A program made the position numbers and the translations under genes. 64,000 bases of DNA, taken from contig OY744525.1 in assembly GCA_963556195.1 (NCBI GenBank), positions 42,601,576 to 42,665,575 on the forward strand, given 5' to 3'. Under the pieces are notes generated by a model, which saw only the letters and a list, made by a program, of their open reading frames with translations, did no database searches and was not told the origin of the DNA. This document shows positions 1-10,595 of this stretch, one piece after another. The DNA is from Sepiola atlantica. Its lineage: Eukaryota; Mollusca; Cephalopoda; Sepiida; Sepiolidae. Numbering within the stretch: position 1 is the first letter of the stretch; each line of letters starts with the position of its first letter.

Positions 1-1110
1 ATAAGTTATTTATTTCATTTTCACGGGAAAGGTAAACATGCGAATTAGAACACCATGTAATGGAATATTGAAAGAAGGAAAACATTTTTTCAGAATTTAC
101 AGTGGGGAAATGAGTTTCATGTATATTTAACGTAAAATGTTCCCTTTCTAACATTTTTAAGCAGTTAACCAAACATTTTTTCTCACTAACCATAAATGCG
201 AGTAGCAAGGACACAAAACCACACATAATCGCATAAAAAGGTAGCCCCCCCCCCCCCCCCCCACCAGAAAAATAAAAATAAACGCAGCGGATTTAACTCC
301 CATAGGAAAAAAAAGCGTTAGACTGGCCCGGAAATAGGGAGGTCATTTTACATGGAATTAATATATAAAACTGAGCCCCCCCCCCTTAAATTCTAAAATA
401 ATCATTTTTTTCTTCCTCTTTACCATCAAGTTTTTCATGTAATCGTCTAAAAAAAGAGAATCTGGGGGGGGGGGGTATGAGGTGAGTTAGTGGAGGAAGT
501 TAATGTAGAATTATACCAAAATATGAATCTTTTTTTATAAGTTGAACAAATCAGTGTTACTAAACTTTTGTTGTCATTTTTCAATGAAAATAGTGAAAAG
601 AGGTTTATGAACACTATTGTACTATCAAACCCATCGATCATAGTAGGAGGGGGCATTTTTTAAATATTTTTTTCCAAATATGATACAGCCTGGCTGCTTC
701 TCGAATTAGCTTTATTTTCCTGATTTTTCTTGAGCGGTGAAAAAAGTTATATTTTTTCTGGAGGGGGGGGCACTACACAGGCTGTTTACTAATTAAACCT
801 GCGCTACAACTCAAACTCTTATCTTCTCTTCTCTAATCTTCTTACATATAAAGAACATTGAATTTTCTACCCTATTACACAACAAATATAAGTTTATTAG
901 TTTTTGCACATAGTAATCTTACCTTTCTATTTTATTTAATTTCCAGGCTATCATTTTTTTTCTCGTTTCGAGTCCGATTCTTTCCAAGGAGAACACATGT
1001 GAATTCTCTTCGTCGTACTATAAGAGCAGTTGGATCTCGAAAGAGGGCAATGGGCAACCTAAACTCATCAAATTATTTTGCCTCAAATAAATTGTATAGA
1101 AAAAGTCTTA
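1..1110. other. AT-rich noncoding DNA with poly-C/poly-G runs
   Basis: I see no gene here. Homopolymer C or G runs of 8-18 nt occur near 246, 376, 463 and 763. An 86-codon open frame at 858-1118 has no recognisable domain and runs into the Helitron-like repeat that ends at 1312, so I do not call it a gene. Confidence 0.5.
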
Positions 1111-1114
1111 ACAT

Positions 1115-1311
1115 ATAAAGTGTGATGCTGAAAACCAGCATAACAACACCGGAACATGGGTCCATGTTAAATCCTATTTTGATCACCTAAATTACTTACA
1201 ATGAAATAGTTTCTTTTCTGATTTGTTTTTATACTCTACTATCTATTTTCTTTTAATTAAAATAAGTATTTTATATATTCCCTGGGAATCGCCGGGACAC
1301 GGGTCCTGCTA

Positions 1312-1312
<1 letters not shown>
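1115..1312 (+). mobile_element. Non-autonomous Helitron, 3' end
   Basis: The element ends with a GC-rich hairpin-like segment (about 1281-1304) followed by CTAG at 1309-1312, then a T and an (AT)n tract. Hairpin plus CTRR inserted between A and T is the Helitron 3' signature. The last 60 nt match, in inverse orientation, the sequence beginning at 61280 and resemble the terminus at 36097. Similarity to the 61.3 kb copy reaches back at least to about 1130; I cannot place the 5' end. Confidence 0.6.
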
Positions 1313-1375
<63 letters not shown>

Positions 1376-1379
1376 ATCC

Positions 1380-1505
1380 ACATATACACTGTTTCGCTGT
1401 ATCACAACTCTTCAGTGAAGCTAGACCAGCTAGTGCCTCAAGCCGGGATTGAAACTCAACCGTCGAGCTGACAGTCGGCGCCTCTACCCCTGCGTTATCA
1501 TACGA
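1380..1505 (-). mobile_element. tRNA-derived SINE-like element with decayed hammerhead
   Basis: Read on the minus strand, a tRNA-like head has an A-box-like segment (ACGCAGGGGTAGAGG, about 1475-1489) and a B-box-like segment (GGTTGAGTTTCAATCCC, about 1443-1459). It is followed by a hammerhead-like core, CTGAAGA (1409-1415), a 5-bp stem II, then GAAAC, and an (AT)n tract at 1314-1372. Stem I is poor, so the ribozyme is probably decayed. A weaker relative lies at 11543-11690. The order head - hammerhead - (AT)n matches the better copies at 4892, 3512 and 59214. Confidence 0.55.
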
Positions 1506-1509
1506 CACT

Positions 1510-2100
1510 GGCTGAATGTAAGTGATATCTCAATGTAAACATTGTCAAGTGCCGGGAGCTCGAATAAGTTTTACTCACTGAGCTATGCCTTAAAGTGTGT
1601 GTGTTTGTCTGTCATCGAATCATAGTTAAACGGTTCATCTTAGAGCAAAACTACCCGCAGATTTGAAATCAGCACCTTCAATCCAATGTCCTTATTGCGG
1701 TCAGAAGTTATTGAACCGTTTCTAAAACGCATTATTCAAAAATAAAAGTATGTAAAAATAACATTAGAAACACATTTTCTTACATTTTTAGCACTCCATT
1801 TCCAGTTTAATATTTTCTTTTATTAGCCAACAAAACTTTTCACTACCAGTAGGAAAAAAATATATAAACAAATAAAAATAAGTAAAATTTTTCTTTTAGT
1901 CAAATCATCGTACGGATTTGATACCTTTTTTTTTTAATTAAAAATGAAACTTTGAAACTTTTTTATGTTTTTTAAATTTTTCTATTTTTGGCAATCGAAC
2001 TATTTAAGATTTATCTGGAAAGGTAAAACAGATGTTTAATTTTGCATCCCAACGCCGAACTCATAAACAGTGTAAGTAGATTAAAAAAGACAAATATTTT
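1510..2100. other. AT-rich intergenic stretch, nothing recognised
   Basis: No open frame, RNA gene or repeat family that I recognise. Oligo-A and oligo-T runs only. Confidence 0.5.
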
Positions 2101-2104
2101 CATT

Positions 2105-2192
2105 TGATAGGTGACCGTGTGCGTAAAGCATTCGCCTTCGTTTCCAATATTTTATGCCATTATTCAGTGTTCGAATCTCACACTAGATAATT
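2105..2192 (+). repeat. Possible tRNA-derived SINE relic
   Basis: A degenerate A box (around GGTGACCGTGTGCGTAAAGC, 2110-2129) and a B-box-like GTGTTCGAATCTCACAC (about 2167-2183) sit at roughly tRNA spacing and are followed by a T-rich tail. There is no cloverleaf that I can fold and no hammerhead downstream. Low confidence. Confidence 0.35.
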
Positions 2193-2423
2193 GTTTTTTT
2201 TTGTGTTTTATTTGCTATAACATTCCAATCATTTCCTCATCATAAACCTGAATAATGCACTTGTTTATTGGTAATCGATTTTTATTCTAATAATTAAAAA
2301 GTATCACCATTATTACCACCCGAGTCTTGATCACTCCTAGCAGGAACCCCTCCCTGGTTTCCATTCACTTTATTGGTGACTGTCATGCTGGTCAGCGACG
2401 CTATTTGCCAATAGCTAGGTGTT

Positions 2424-2540
2424 CACATACAGCGCCTGGCATTCCCAAATAGTCACCTAGCTAGTACTGATCAGGCTCAACGTTGCTTAACTTCGGTGAT
2501 CAAACGGGAACCGGTGAGTCAACATGATTATGCCGTATAT
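2424..2540 (-). pseudogene. 5S rRNA-derived pseudogene or SINE head
   Basis: The minus strand follows the eukaryotic 5S rRNA along nearly its full length: a GGCATAATC-like 5' end near 2535, the ...GATCACCGAAGTTAAGCAACG... internal control region (2479-2499), the AGTACT turn near 2462 and a ...GGAATGCCAGGCGCTGT... 3' end near 2430. Many substitutions rule out a functional gene. A second, equally diverged copy is at 51769-51885, which suggests a dispersed 5S-derived family rather than one stray pseudogene. Confidence 0.75.
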
Positions 2541-2614
2541 ATTAACAAGTATTGCGATTTAAAGTAAGAAGAAGCTTTTTTCATTTGAACTGACGTGCAG
2601 AAGAGAAAGGTTTG

Positions 2615-3410
<796 letters not shown>

Positions 3411-3506
3411 GTATACTTAAGAACAGCTCTACTTCTTATTGAGCAATTTTATAAACACTGGAGTTTCAACGGATTTACATCTACAGAAACTAATACAATA
3501 CGTATA

Positions 3507-3511
<5 letters not shown>

Positions 3512-3541
<30 letters not shown>

Positions 3542-3725
3542 TTTGTTATTGTTTATTTATCTATGGACGTATACGTTTCGTCTCTTTTCAATCAAGACTC
3601 ATCAGCATAGAAGTATGACGATTTACTACCGGTCACACGATTCGAAACCCTGGATTACAAGTATTTTTCAACCCCAATCCAACGTCGCTAACCGATAGGC
3701 CAATTCTGAACAGCTTATAAACAAT
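3512..3725 (-). mobile_element. tRNA-headed SINE with hammerhead 3' end (alpha copy 1)
   Basis: On the minus strand the element runs from about 3725 to 3512. The head has a clear A box (TGGCCTATCGGTTAGCG, about 3688-3704) and a B box (GGGTTTCGAATCGTG, about 3635-3649), spaced as in tRNA-derived SINEs. A complete hammerhead motif follows at 3611-3560, then about 23 nt and an (AT)n tract. A second copy with the same design is at 59213-59435. Expected transcription is by RNA polymerase III from the internal boxes. No protein is encoded. Confidence 0.7.
3560..3611 (-). ncRNA. Hammerhead ribozyme (type I), complete motif
   Basis: Minus-strand reading gives a six-pair stem I (UCUAUG with CAUAGA), core CUGAUGA (3605-3599), stem II GUCUU/GAGAC with a purine-rich loop, GAAA, stem III ACG/CGU closed by UAUA, and cleavage site GUC. 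All catalytic-core positions are as in active hammerheads. The motif is the 3' part of a tRNA-headed element and is followed by (AT)n. Folding and pairing were done by eye. Confidence 0.85.
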
Positions 3726-3829
3726 GATAATTTTAACACATTTAAAGGCGGCGAGACATACAGGCATTCAACTTCTATAAGTGAGTTAGTACTACCATTT
3801 ACAGTGCTCTACTTTTGAACGAGGAGCTT

Positions 3830-3880
<51 letters not shown>

Positions 3881-3884
3881 GAAT

Positions 3885-4070
3885 ATTGAAGTAGATAAAT
3901 TTGCGTAGTTTACAAGTTTATTAACTCATCAAGTGTTTAATACAACATTGAAAAGCCATGGTGTAAACGTCACTTTGTATTTGTATTCCTCATTTGAACA
4001 CTTAATAAGTTAATAAACGTGTAAACTATGCAAACTTATCTATTTTATCACTTTATTCTCCATATATAAA
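3885..4070. repeat. Imperfect inverted repeat next to an (AT)n tract
   Basis: An arm at about 3888-3945 (containing GTTTACAAGTTTATTAACTC) reappears in inverse orientation at about 4000-4058. It follows the (AT)n tract at 3833-3879. It may be another decayed palindromic element of the hammerhead or Penelope type, but I cannot draw a ribozyme core in it. Confidence 0.6.
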
Positions 4071-4079
4071 TGCTATGTC

Positions 4080-4520
4080 TACTTTATTGAGCTTTACCAT
4101 ATCTCGATAGGATCTAATATCATTTTTGATTTTTATATTATCCATTTATATATATATAGTCTAAAGAAGCTTTGAGTCATTTTAAACAAAAGAAGAAAAA
4201 AAAGAAAATTCAGTTTAAATTCCCAGAGAAACTAACTAAATCCAAGATATCGCAGACTTAGCATTCGTTGGAAAATTCATAAATAAAAAATAAAAATAGT
4301 GATTCAAGTATCTAACACTGAAACAAAAACAGGGGACCTTAACTTAAACATAAAATATTAAAATCGAGATCATCAGCTGTTTACCATGTAACTGTTTCGG
4401 AGATTGAAAAACAGGACAGTTATAATATTCATGGCTCTCAAATGGTACTGATCAAACGACCATTTCCCCAATAATCAAGTGTAGAAATAATTCAGCTTAA
4501 ATTTCACTAATATATACATA
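4080..4520. other. AT-rich stretch, nothing recognised
   Basis: No coding, RNA or repeat feature that I can support between the inverted repeat and the trinucleotide tract. Confidence 0.4.
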
Positions 4521-4524
4521 AATA

Positions 4525-4598
<74 letters not shown>
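4525..4598. repeat. (TAA)n trinucleotide repeat
   Basis: About 24 tandem AAT/TAA units. Worth noting because TAA arrays are also the flanks of the R4/Dong-like LINE at 45.6-48.8 kb. Confidence 0.95.
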
Positions 4599-4600
<2 letters not shown>

Positions 4601-4635
4601 TATTACCCTTAAGACTACACACACATATATATATA

Positions 4636-4724
4636 AGAAGATTGCATTAGCATGAAACATCGATGTCTCTAGGTATTTTAAAAATAATTAATATTTATTT
4701 ATAAAAATATTATTGTTTATCAGC
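4636..4724 (+). repeat. 5'-truncated copy of SINE beta tail
   Basis: Nearly identical to 4991-5075: AGATTGCATTAGCATGAAAC and the following AT-rich tail. The copy begins inside the hammerhead core, so the tRNA head and the stem I 5' strand are missing. A 5' truncation of this kind fits reverse transcription that stopped early, or a template already cleaved. Confidence 0.75.
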
Positions 4725-4891
4725 CCCCCAAAAAAGGCTGGGCACTCTCTAGTAGCTTTAATAACAAGCAATACAAATAGCTATATGCACGATCCGAAGC
4801 GCCGCTTCATAAGATCACTCTAACTGCCTGGTAAACAGTCGCCGATTCAGCTGTTTACAGTTAAAAGTTCCTATATATTTACTAACTAATT

Positions 4892-5066
4892 GGCGATGGC
4901 CTGATGGATAAGATCCTCGACTGCGAATCAAAGGCGATTTGTGATCGGGGTTCGCACCTACCGACCGTCGAGAATTAGTTCCTAGACTGAAGATTGCGTT
5001 AGCATGAAACATCGATGTCTCTAGGTATTTTAAAAATAATTAATATTTATTTATAAAAATATTATT

Positions 5067-5140
<74 letters not shown>
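4892..5140 (+). mobile_element. tRNA-headed SINE with hammerhead and (AT)n tail (beta copy 1)
   Basis: Three modules follow one another. A tRNA-like head at 4892-4962 has an A box TGGCCTGATGGA (4897-4908) and a B box GGTTCGCAC (4949-4958). A complete hammerhead motif lies at 4981-5025. An AT-rich tail then runs into (AT)n at 5072-5140. The tail recurs alone at 4636-4724, and a decayed full copy lies on the minus strand at 58322-58495, so this is a mobile family. No coding capacity; it would depend on a partner retroelement for reverse transcription. Confidence 0.75.
4981..5025 (+). ncRNA. Hammerhead ribozyme (type I) in SINE beta
   Basis: Stem I CCUAGA (4981-4986) pairs fully with UCUAGG (5020-5025). 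The core CUGAAGA is at 4987-4993. Stem II is UGC/GCA with a GUUA loop, preceded by an unusual U-U opposition at positions 10.1/11.1 where G-C is normal. GAAA is at 5006-5009. Stem III ACAU/AUGU ends at the cleavage site GUC (C at 5019). The 10.1/11.1 mismatch is the main doubt about activity. Confidence 0.75.
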
Positions 5141-5143
<3 letters not shown>

Positions 5144-5144
5144 A

Positions 5145-5760
5145 ATTAATAGATATATAACTAATAATAAATATATATAAATACGGCTCTTAGTAACAAT
5201 AAGACACAGACTCCTGAAGAGGAATAGCCACGATACAACGTTAGGTGCCATACTCCACCAATTAACACCAGAAAACCGACGAATCGCTCGAGAAATAACT
5301 AAGAAAGATAGCGAAGAGAGAAAACTCTGTGGTCTTTAACGACGCGTGTATAATAAATGACTTGCTGCCGAAATATACATACATATATATATATATGTAC
5401 ATATATGTATATATATATGTATGTTGTATATATATATTTGTATATATGTATGTATATGTATATATATATGCATGCATGTATATATATGTATATATATATT
5501 TATATGTATGTATATATATGTATATATATATATGTATGTATACATATATGTATGTATATATATGTGTATGTATGTATATATATGTACATTGTCTGTCTCT
5601 ATGTAGTTAGGAATATAATCTTGAAAGAGAAATGTATGATTAGATTTTCATGGAAGAGAAAGTATGTTGATCAAAGAATGTACGTGTACGAATCAGGTCA
5701 TTCAGCAGAAAATTAACAATTTATTTAAAGAAATTGATAAAATCTTCATAAAAGAATCAA
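5145..5760. repeat. TATG/TATA-rich low-complexity DNA
   Basis: Interrupted (TATG)n and (TA)n arrays between about 5370 and 5600; the flanks are unremarkable. The several Ile-Tyr-Met reading frames are translations of these repeats, not genes. Confidence 0.7.
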
Positions 5761-5764
5761 ATCG

Positions 5765-6445
5765 AAATGTTCTTCTCACCTTCCATAAATTTTCTTCATG
5801 TTTGCCGCTTCACATCAGATAAATCTCTTTAGAATTCTTTAATTTCAAGAACTTTGAACTGATCAATTTGGTAAAAGATTCTTTAGATTGATACTCATGG
5901 AATATTTCTAGCCACCAATGGAATTTTTCCTTCTTAATAAGCTGAGACTGTCCCATCTGTGGAACACGTTACCACAGGATTACTTTCTTACAAGTTACAA
6001 CACGGTCGTCTTCAAATCCAATGTCAACGAATACTTGACATAAACCGTCCTCATACATATGTAATCAAATTTTTTTCATTACATTTTTCATTTTCAATCC
6101 TCTCATGATATTTTTCATCATCAAATTAATAATCTATCTATCTCATTAACCCATATCCTCGAGTTGCGTTTAGCTTTGATAAGTGGTGAATCATTAGTAA
6201 ACAAAAAAATTGAATCGATGATGCAGATTTTGCCATGGAAGGTGTGTAATTTACCTAATGTATATCATCGATGCCAAGTTCACACGAGATTGCTTCCCTA
6301 CGGGCTACAACACGGTCGTCTTCAAATTCAATGTTAACAAAAACTTAAATCTTGCTCACAAGTAATCAAATTTTGTTTATTCCATTCATCATTTTTAGAC
6401 CTCTCATAATATTCTTCATCTTATTCAAAAATAAGTATAATAATT
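5765..6445 (+). pseudogene. LINE 3' ends: two truncated copies
   Basis: The frame at 5948-6043 encodes the typical LINE C-terminus, starting LSHLWNTLPQDYF and ending FKSNVNEYLT before a TAA stop. Its 3'UTR runs to about 6205 and ends near CTTTGATAAGTGGTGAATCA. A second, more decayed copy of the same 3' region follows at about 6280-6440. The upstream segment 5850-5930, GAACTGATCAATTTGGTA-like, recurs at about 7860-7945. Related ends occur at 7985-8310 (minus), 9435-9725 (minus), 25835-25905 and 54181-54440. No reverse transcriptase domain is left. Confidence 0.65.
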
Positions 6446-6984
6446 TATTTTTTTATTTAATTAAATTTTAATTAAATTATTTTTGTAAAATTATTTGAAA
6501 ATTTAATTTCTAAAACTATTTTTGTCCATATATTATATCTTTTTTTCTTCTGAAAGAAATAAAATTACTAATGATTTGTTCCCAGTCTTCCAAAACATAT
6601 ATTGAAACAGTGTTTAATGAAAGAGTGTCTTTATCACCTGGTTCGATGAAAATGGATACCATGGAAGACTACGGAATCAGCTATACAGTGTTCAAATCCT
6701 ATTGGATTTATTAGGTTCATTTATACATTAAATGGGAGATGTATAAACCCACAATTTTTCATTTCCTATGAGTAAAATAGCAATTTTTGTTAAATTTATC
6801 GTATATAATGATTATTTGGTATTAACTCTTTTCCATATTTTTCCAAGATATTTCGTAATTTGATAATAGATTCTTTTTTTTGGGGGGGAGGCACGATATA
6901 TCTCTAGAAAAATACTTTTATACAAAATGACTTGTAACGTTATATCTCCTGTTTTTTTTTCAGCTTGCTGCATCATTCTTACAC

Positions 6985-7665
6985 GCACACATGAACTGAG
7001 CGTGAGCCACCTGACATCCAGTTGTAAGGTTCTCCTCGGGGATGGCTATTATACAATGCGACACAACGGAGTGTGTAAATATCTTCACTGGACTATTTGC
7101 AAAAAGTTGAATATCCAGTGTAGCAGCAAGTCCTGGGAGCATATACCAGAAAGGACAGTTGGAAATAATTTATACACCATCCACTATGACTACGCAATCC
7201 CTACAGCTACATATCTAGAAAACGGAGCTGTTAAACCTGACATCGTAATATGGGACAAAGGGGAGAAAGTAGCAACCCTAGTTGAAGTCAGTGTCCCTAA
7301 TGATGCAGGATTGAACAGAGCAGAAAGGGAAAAGATTACGAAATACCAAGGTCTTATGTACGACATGAAAAGAAAATGGAATCTTAGGAAAATCTCCATC
7401 ATACCAGTAATTATAGGAGCAACAGGACCAATGAAGAAGAATTTCAAGAGCTATCTGGCGAGTATACCCAGTGAACCGAGTGCAAGAGAAATACAAACAA
7501 CTGCACTTAAAGGGACGGTTAAAATCTTAAAACGACCTCTAGGCTGGAGTGTCTGAAATAGTCGGTGAATGTCTAGCATCCAGTAGGATGCCCCATCTCC
7601 AGCAAAAACAGAAAGATAAGAAGAAAAAAAAGAAAAAACTGCCTTGAGAATTTTATAGCTCTGGT
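6985..7665 (+). pseudogene. R2-group LINE, C-terminal zinc knuckle and endonuclease fragment
   Basis: The open frame ends at 7556. From about 6985 it encodes the second half of a CCHC knuckle (SVSHLTSSC), a conserved RHNGVCKYLHWTIC segment, and a restriction-like endonuclease core: KPDIVIWDKG, then LVEVSVPND, then the KITKY helix. This PD...E...K arrangement is that of the R2/R4/NeSL group of non-LTR retrotransposons, which nick DNA to prime reverse transcription. The RT domain is missing, so this is a 5'-truncated copy. The upstream codons of the open frame (6927-6984) do not look related. The 3'UTR continues past the stop and recurs, inverted, at 53415-53530. Confidence 0.8.
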
Positions 7666-7984
7666 AACGAAGGGTTGTAGAGGGTTTTTTTTCTTTTGTA
7701 AGTTTCTACTCAGAGCTTTCACTTTAATTTAACAAGAATTTTGATCAAAAATGAAACATGTCTTTTTCTGGAAATAATTCGCCTAGGAAGAGGTTAAATA
7801 ATGACCCCCCCCCCACCCTTCCAAAAGAGCTGACCCAACCAAACCATCATTCCGAGAATTTGGAACTGATCAATTTGGTACGCAATTCATCAGATTGATA
7901 CTTAAGGATAAGTTTTGGCAACCGAGGGAAGTGTCTTCCTTATATTTAGGGTTTGATTGGTCCATTTTTTTTATCGTTTGTTTG

Positions 7985-8310
7985 TTTGTTTTTTACTAAT
8001 GAGTCACCACTTAACATGGCTGCAAGCAACTCAAGGACACGAGTTAATGAGATGAATAGATTGACAGTTGAATGATAATGAATATCATGAAAGGATTGAA
8101 AACAATGAATGGAATGAATAAAATTTGATGACTTATCAGGACGATTTATGACAAATGCTTATTGACATTTACAAAATGCTTATTGACATAAGATTTGAAG
8201 ATTACCATGTTGTAGCTCTCAGGGAAGCAATCATGTGGCAATGTGTTCCACAGAGGGGAAGTTCTCTAAAGAACCTCTGTTCATGGGAATTTCGTTTGAT
8301 GTTAGCCACA
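7985..8310 (-). pseudogene. LINE 3' end, truncated
   Basis: Read on the minus strand this matches the 5945-6205 family: coding remnant (TGTGGAACACATTGCCACAT, about 8233-8252) and 3'UTR ending at the AGTCACCACTTA segment near 8000. It contains a 20-nt internal duplication, TACAAAATGCTTATTGACAT, near 8170. The small open frame at 8155-8379 is a shadow of it. Confidence 0.6.
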
Positions 8311-8424
8311 CGGAGGAATAAAAGAAAGTTTGTTGTAGTTGTGGTTAGATGGGGAGTTCTTGCTGTGAACGTCTTATAAAGAGGAACTAGTCGAGCACTT
8401 TACATGGAAATAAAAATAGAGTAT

Positions 8425-8792
8425 TTATTTACCTCCTCTCCAGGAGGTTAGGCACAAGGCCAGTTTTATCTTACTCCCACAAGTAAGATGTGACCCAAGG
8501 TCGGGTCGGGAAAGTGGGGTCTAAAAAGTCAGCGCCCGAGAAAGTGAGCACTCTGGCCATTAAAAATTGCCTGGGGAGCCCCGTCGGCATTCCCCGGTAG
8601 TAAGCAATAAACTTACTCTTCCTCAAAGAGGGAAGGCAAAGCCTAGGAGGGTGGACCTCCTAGAACTGCACAGGACCGACCCATAGACCGGTGTAAATCA
8701 AGCTCCGAAGGCCAAGACAATACCAGTTTATGGGGTGCAGTATCCATCGGAACAGATACTACACTTTGATCTTAGCCAAAGTAGAAAACGTC
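8425..8792 (-). mobile_element. U2 snRNA-headed SINE, copy 1
   Basis: On the minus strand the 5' end reads GGCTAAGATCAAAGTGTAGT then ATCTGTTC, the first 40 or so nt of U2 snRNA with one extra A. It then leaves U2 and continues as an unrelated GC-rich body of about 300 nt, ending in a CTCCTGGAGAGGAG hairpin and a TAAATAAA-like tail. Other copies are at 15863, 24258, 37841, 51990 (relic) and 54762 (3' end). Because all share the same non-U2 body, this is a dispersed family and not a set of U2 pseudogenes. Confidence 0.8.
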
Positions 8793-8929
8793 TCCTCTGT
8801 GAGAATGGGGCTTTAGAGAACAGAAGAGATCATTCTACACTAGATTTCAGATTTAGATTTTGAACTCTTTGAAGGGGTGTATTTATGGTCGAAACGCAAC
8901 AGTTTCAGTGTTAGATAGTAGTAGACAAG

Positions 8930-9115
8930 TTGAGGAGAGGGCTAAGGATTAGAGGGGATTGCACCGAGAAGAAGTTGTGCAAATCACGTGATTTCCTCAC
9001 TCTTAGCTGGCGAGATTTCAACGAGATAAGACGTGTATCAGGGTGCATTGCCTCGAAGTCAAAGACATTACGCAACGACAAGCAATGTAGTGAAAGCTAT
9101 TCATAAACATCTTAT
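8930..9115 (+). repeat. Dispersed repeat shared with 33935-34115 (LTR-like?)
   Basis: Segments such as AATCACGTGATTTC, GGCGAGATTT and CAATGTAGTGAAAG recur in the same order at 33935-34115. There the repeat continues to an AATAAA-containing segment, which suggests a solo LTR. The open frame at 9033-9371 crosses this repeat and has no recognisable domain. Confidence 0.4.
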
Positions 9116-9434
9116 ATCGCTCTCTCTTCCTCGTACACGCAAGTTGTGCGCCACTTTTTGTCAGCATGTTGTATATCCAACTTTAATTCGAGCAAGAATT
9201 CGCCGCAAAAGGCGATCGTGGACTGACTGCCTCAGTCACAGAGAATTGCTGCAGTTGAACATGGGGGGTCGAGGTATGTGTTTGAATATCCGTGTATTTT
9301 ATTTTGGAGCCCATGTTAGAAATTTAGACCTCCCTTCAGAGGGGATGTTATGTAACATTCAGTGCATATGATTTATTCAAAAAAAAAATTAGAAGACGGG
9401 GGTAAATTTAGGGGTTCATACCTTTATCAATGTA

Positions 9435-9725
9435 CAGCTTTTTTTAATACTAATGAGTCACCATTTACCACGGCCAAAAGCCATTTGAGGTTAATGAGAT
9501 TATCAGTTGTATAACGAACAATACTATGAGACGCTTGAAAATGATGTGTAGAATGGACAAAATTTGATTATTTAAGAGGACGGCTCAACAAGTATTTGTT
9601 GACATTAAACTTGAAGATGACCATGTTGTAGTCTGCAGAGAAGCAGTTACATGACAATATGTTAAAAAAATGGGAAGTTCTTGGAAAGAATCTCTGTTCT
9701 ATTTGGTTTTAGGTACACGGGAGAA
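9435..9725 (-). pseudogene. LINE 3' end, truncated
   Basis: Another minus-strand copy of the 5945-6205 family. The 3'UTR lies at about 9440-9560, and the coding remnant runs up to about 9720 and is heavily mutated. Confidence 0.55.
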
Positions 9726-10061
9726 GAAAGGAAAGTTCTTTGCAGCGGTGGTAGAAGACGAGTTCTTGCTGAGACTGTTTTATTGATCATAATAGAAGTG
9801 ATAGGATTTGAAGCAATCCCATAGTTTGTGCCAGTAATCATTACATCACACACGCGCACGCACTTTAAGGTGTTTTAGTTGTGTTCTGCAGATGCAGATT
9901 TTGGCCTATGCAACTACGCAGAGCACAAATGCAAAAAGTGATAAGTTTTCCAATGTTTTATCTTGTTAAGAAGTCATGTTTCATGTTTCGCAATTTTGTA
10001 GATGATAATTGATGCAAAAGATGAACCACCGTCGCTTGTGGCTCAAAAAACAAAAAAGGCA

Positions 10062-10181
10062 GCATCCTCTGTCCACGTTTCTGCTCCGTGGAACAACCTG
10101 TCAGAGGAGGTCATGACGATGATTACCATATCCAGCTTTAAAGCGGCCTTAGACAAACTTTCAGACTGTATGTGGATGTAA
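10062..10181 (+). pseudogene. LINE C-terminus of a second clade
   Basis: The frame encodes VSAPWNNLSEEVMTM and then ISSFKAALDKL before a stop at 10179-10181. This is the usual WN.LP..V....S..SFK..L closing motif of LINE reverse transcriptase proteins. It is a different family from the 5945-type ends. No upstream RT coding is visible. Confidence 0.6.
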
Positions 10182-10544
10182 ATAGCTTCCACCTGTCTCT
10201 TTACATGGCTTGCTAGTGCTGTTTAATTCGGCGTTCTTTGTTTTTAAATGTGCTGTTGTGGTCGTTATATCTAGTTTTAAAATATAGGGAGGTCATACCC
10301 ACGTAGTACTTCTTGTTATTCGGTCTTTCTTTGGTAAATATTGTGGATTGGTAAACAATACTTTTAGTTAGGCATTTATTTTGTAGTGGACAAAGTGTAC
10401 GAGTTATGCAGTTACAGCTTTTCTCTTCATTACTTTTTCATTTCTATTTGGGTGATTGCTATTAGGGTTTGGGTTATTACTATTTGTAGTGCTTATTTTT
10501 GTGTTCTACTTAGTGTTACTTTTGCTATATTGGTCACTTTTTTA

Positions 10545-10549
<5 letters not shown>

Positions 10550-10595
<46 letters not shown>

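Noticed and set aside
858..1118. 86-codon open frame as a gene
   Set aside because: No domain, lies in a Helitron-like repeat, AT-rich composition.
2424..2540. Functional 5S rRNA gene
   Set aside because: Too many substitutions, no terminator T-run at the end, and an equally diverged second copy.
4892..4962. Functional tRNA gene
   Set aside because: A and B boxes are present but no acceptor stem or full cloverleaf can be paired, and the sequence is fused to a hammerhead and tail.
9033..9371. 112-codon open frame as a gene
   Set aside because: Its first half is a dispersed repeat shared with 33935-34115, and no domain is recognisable.
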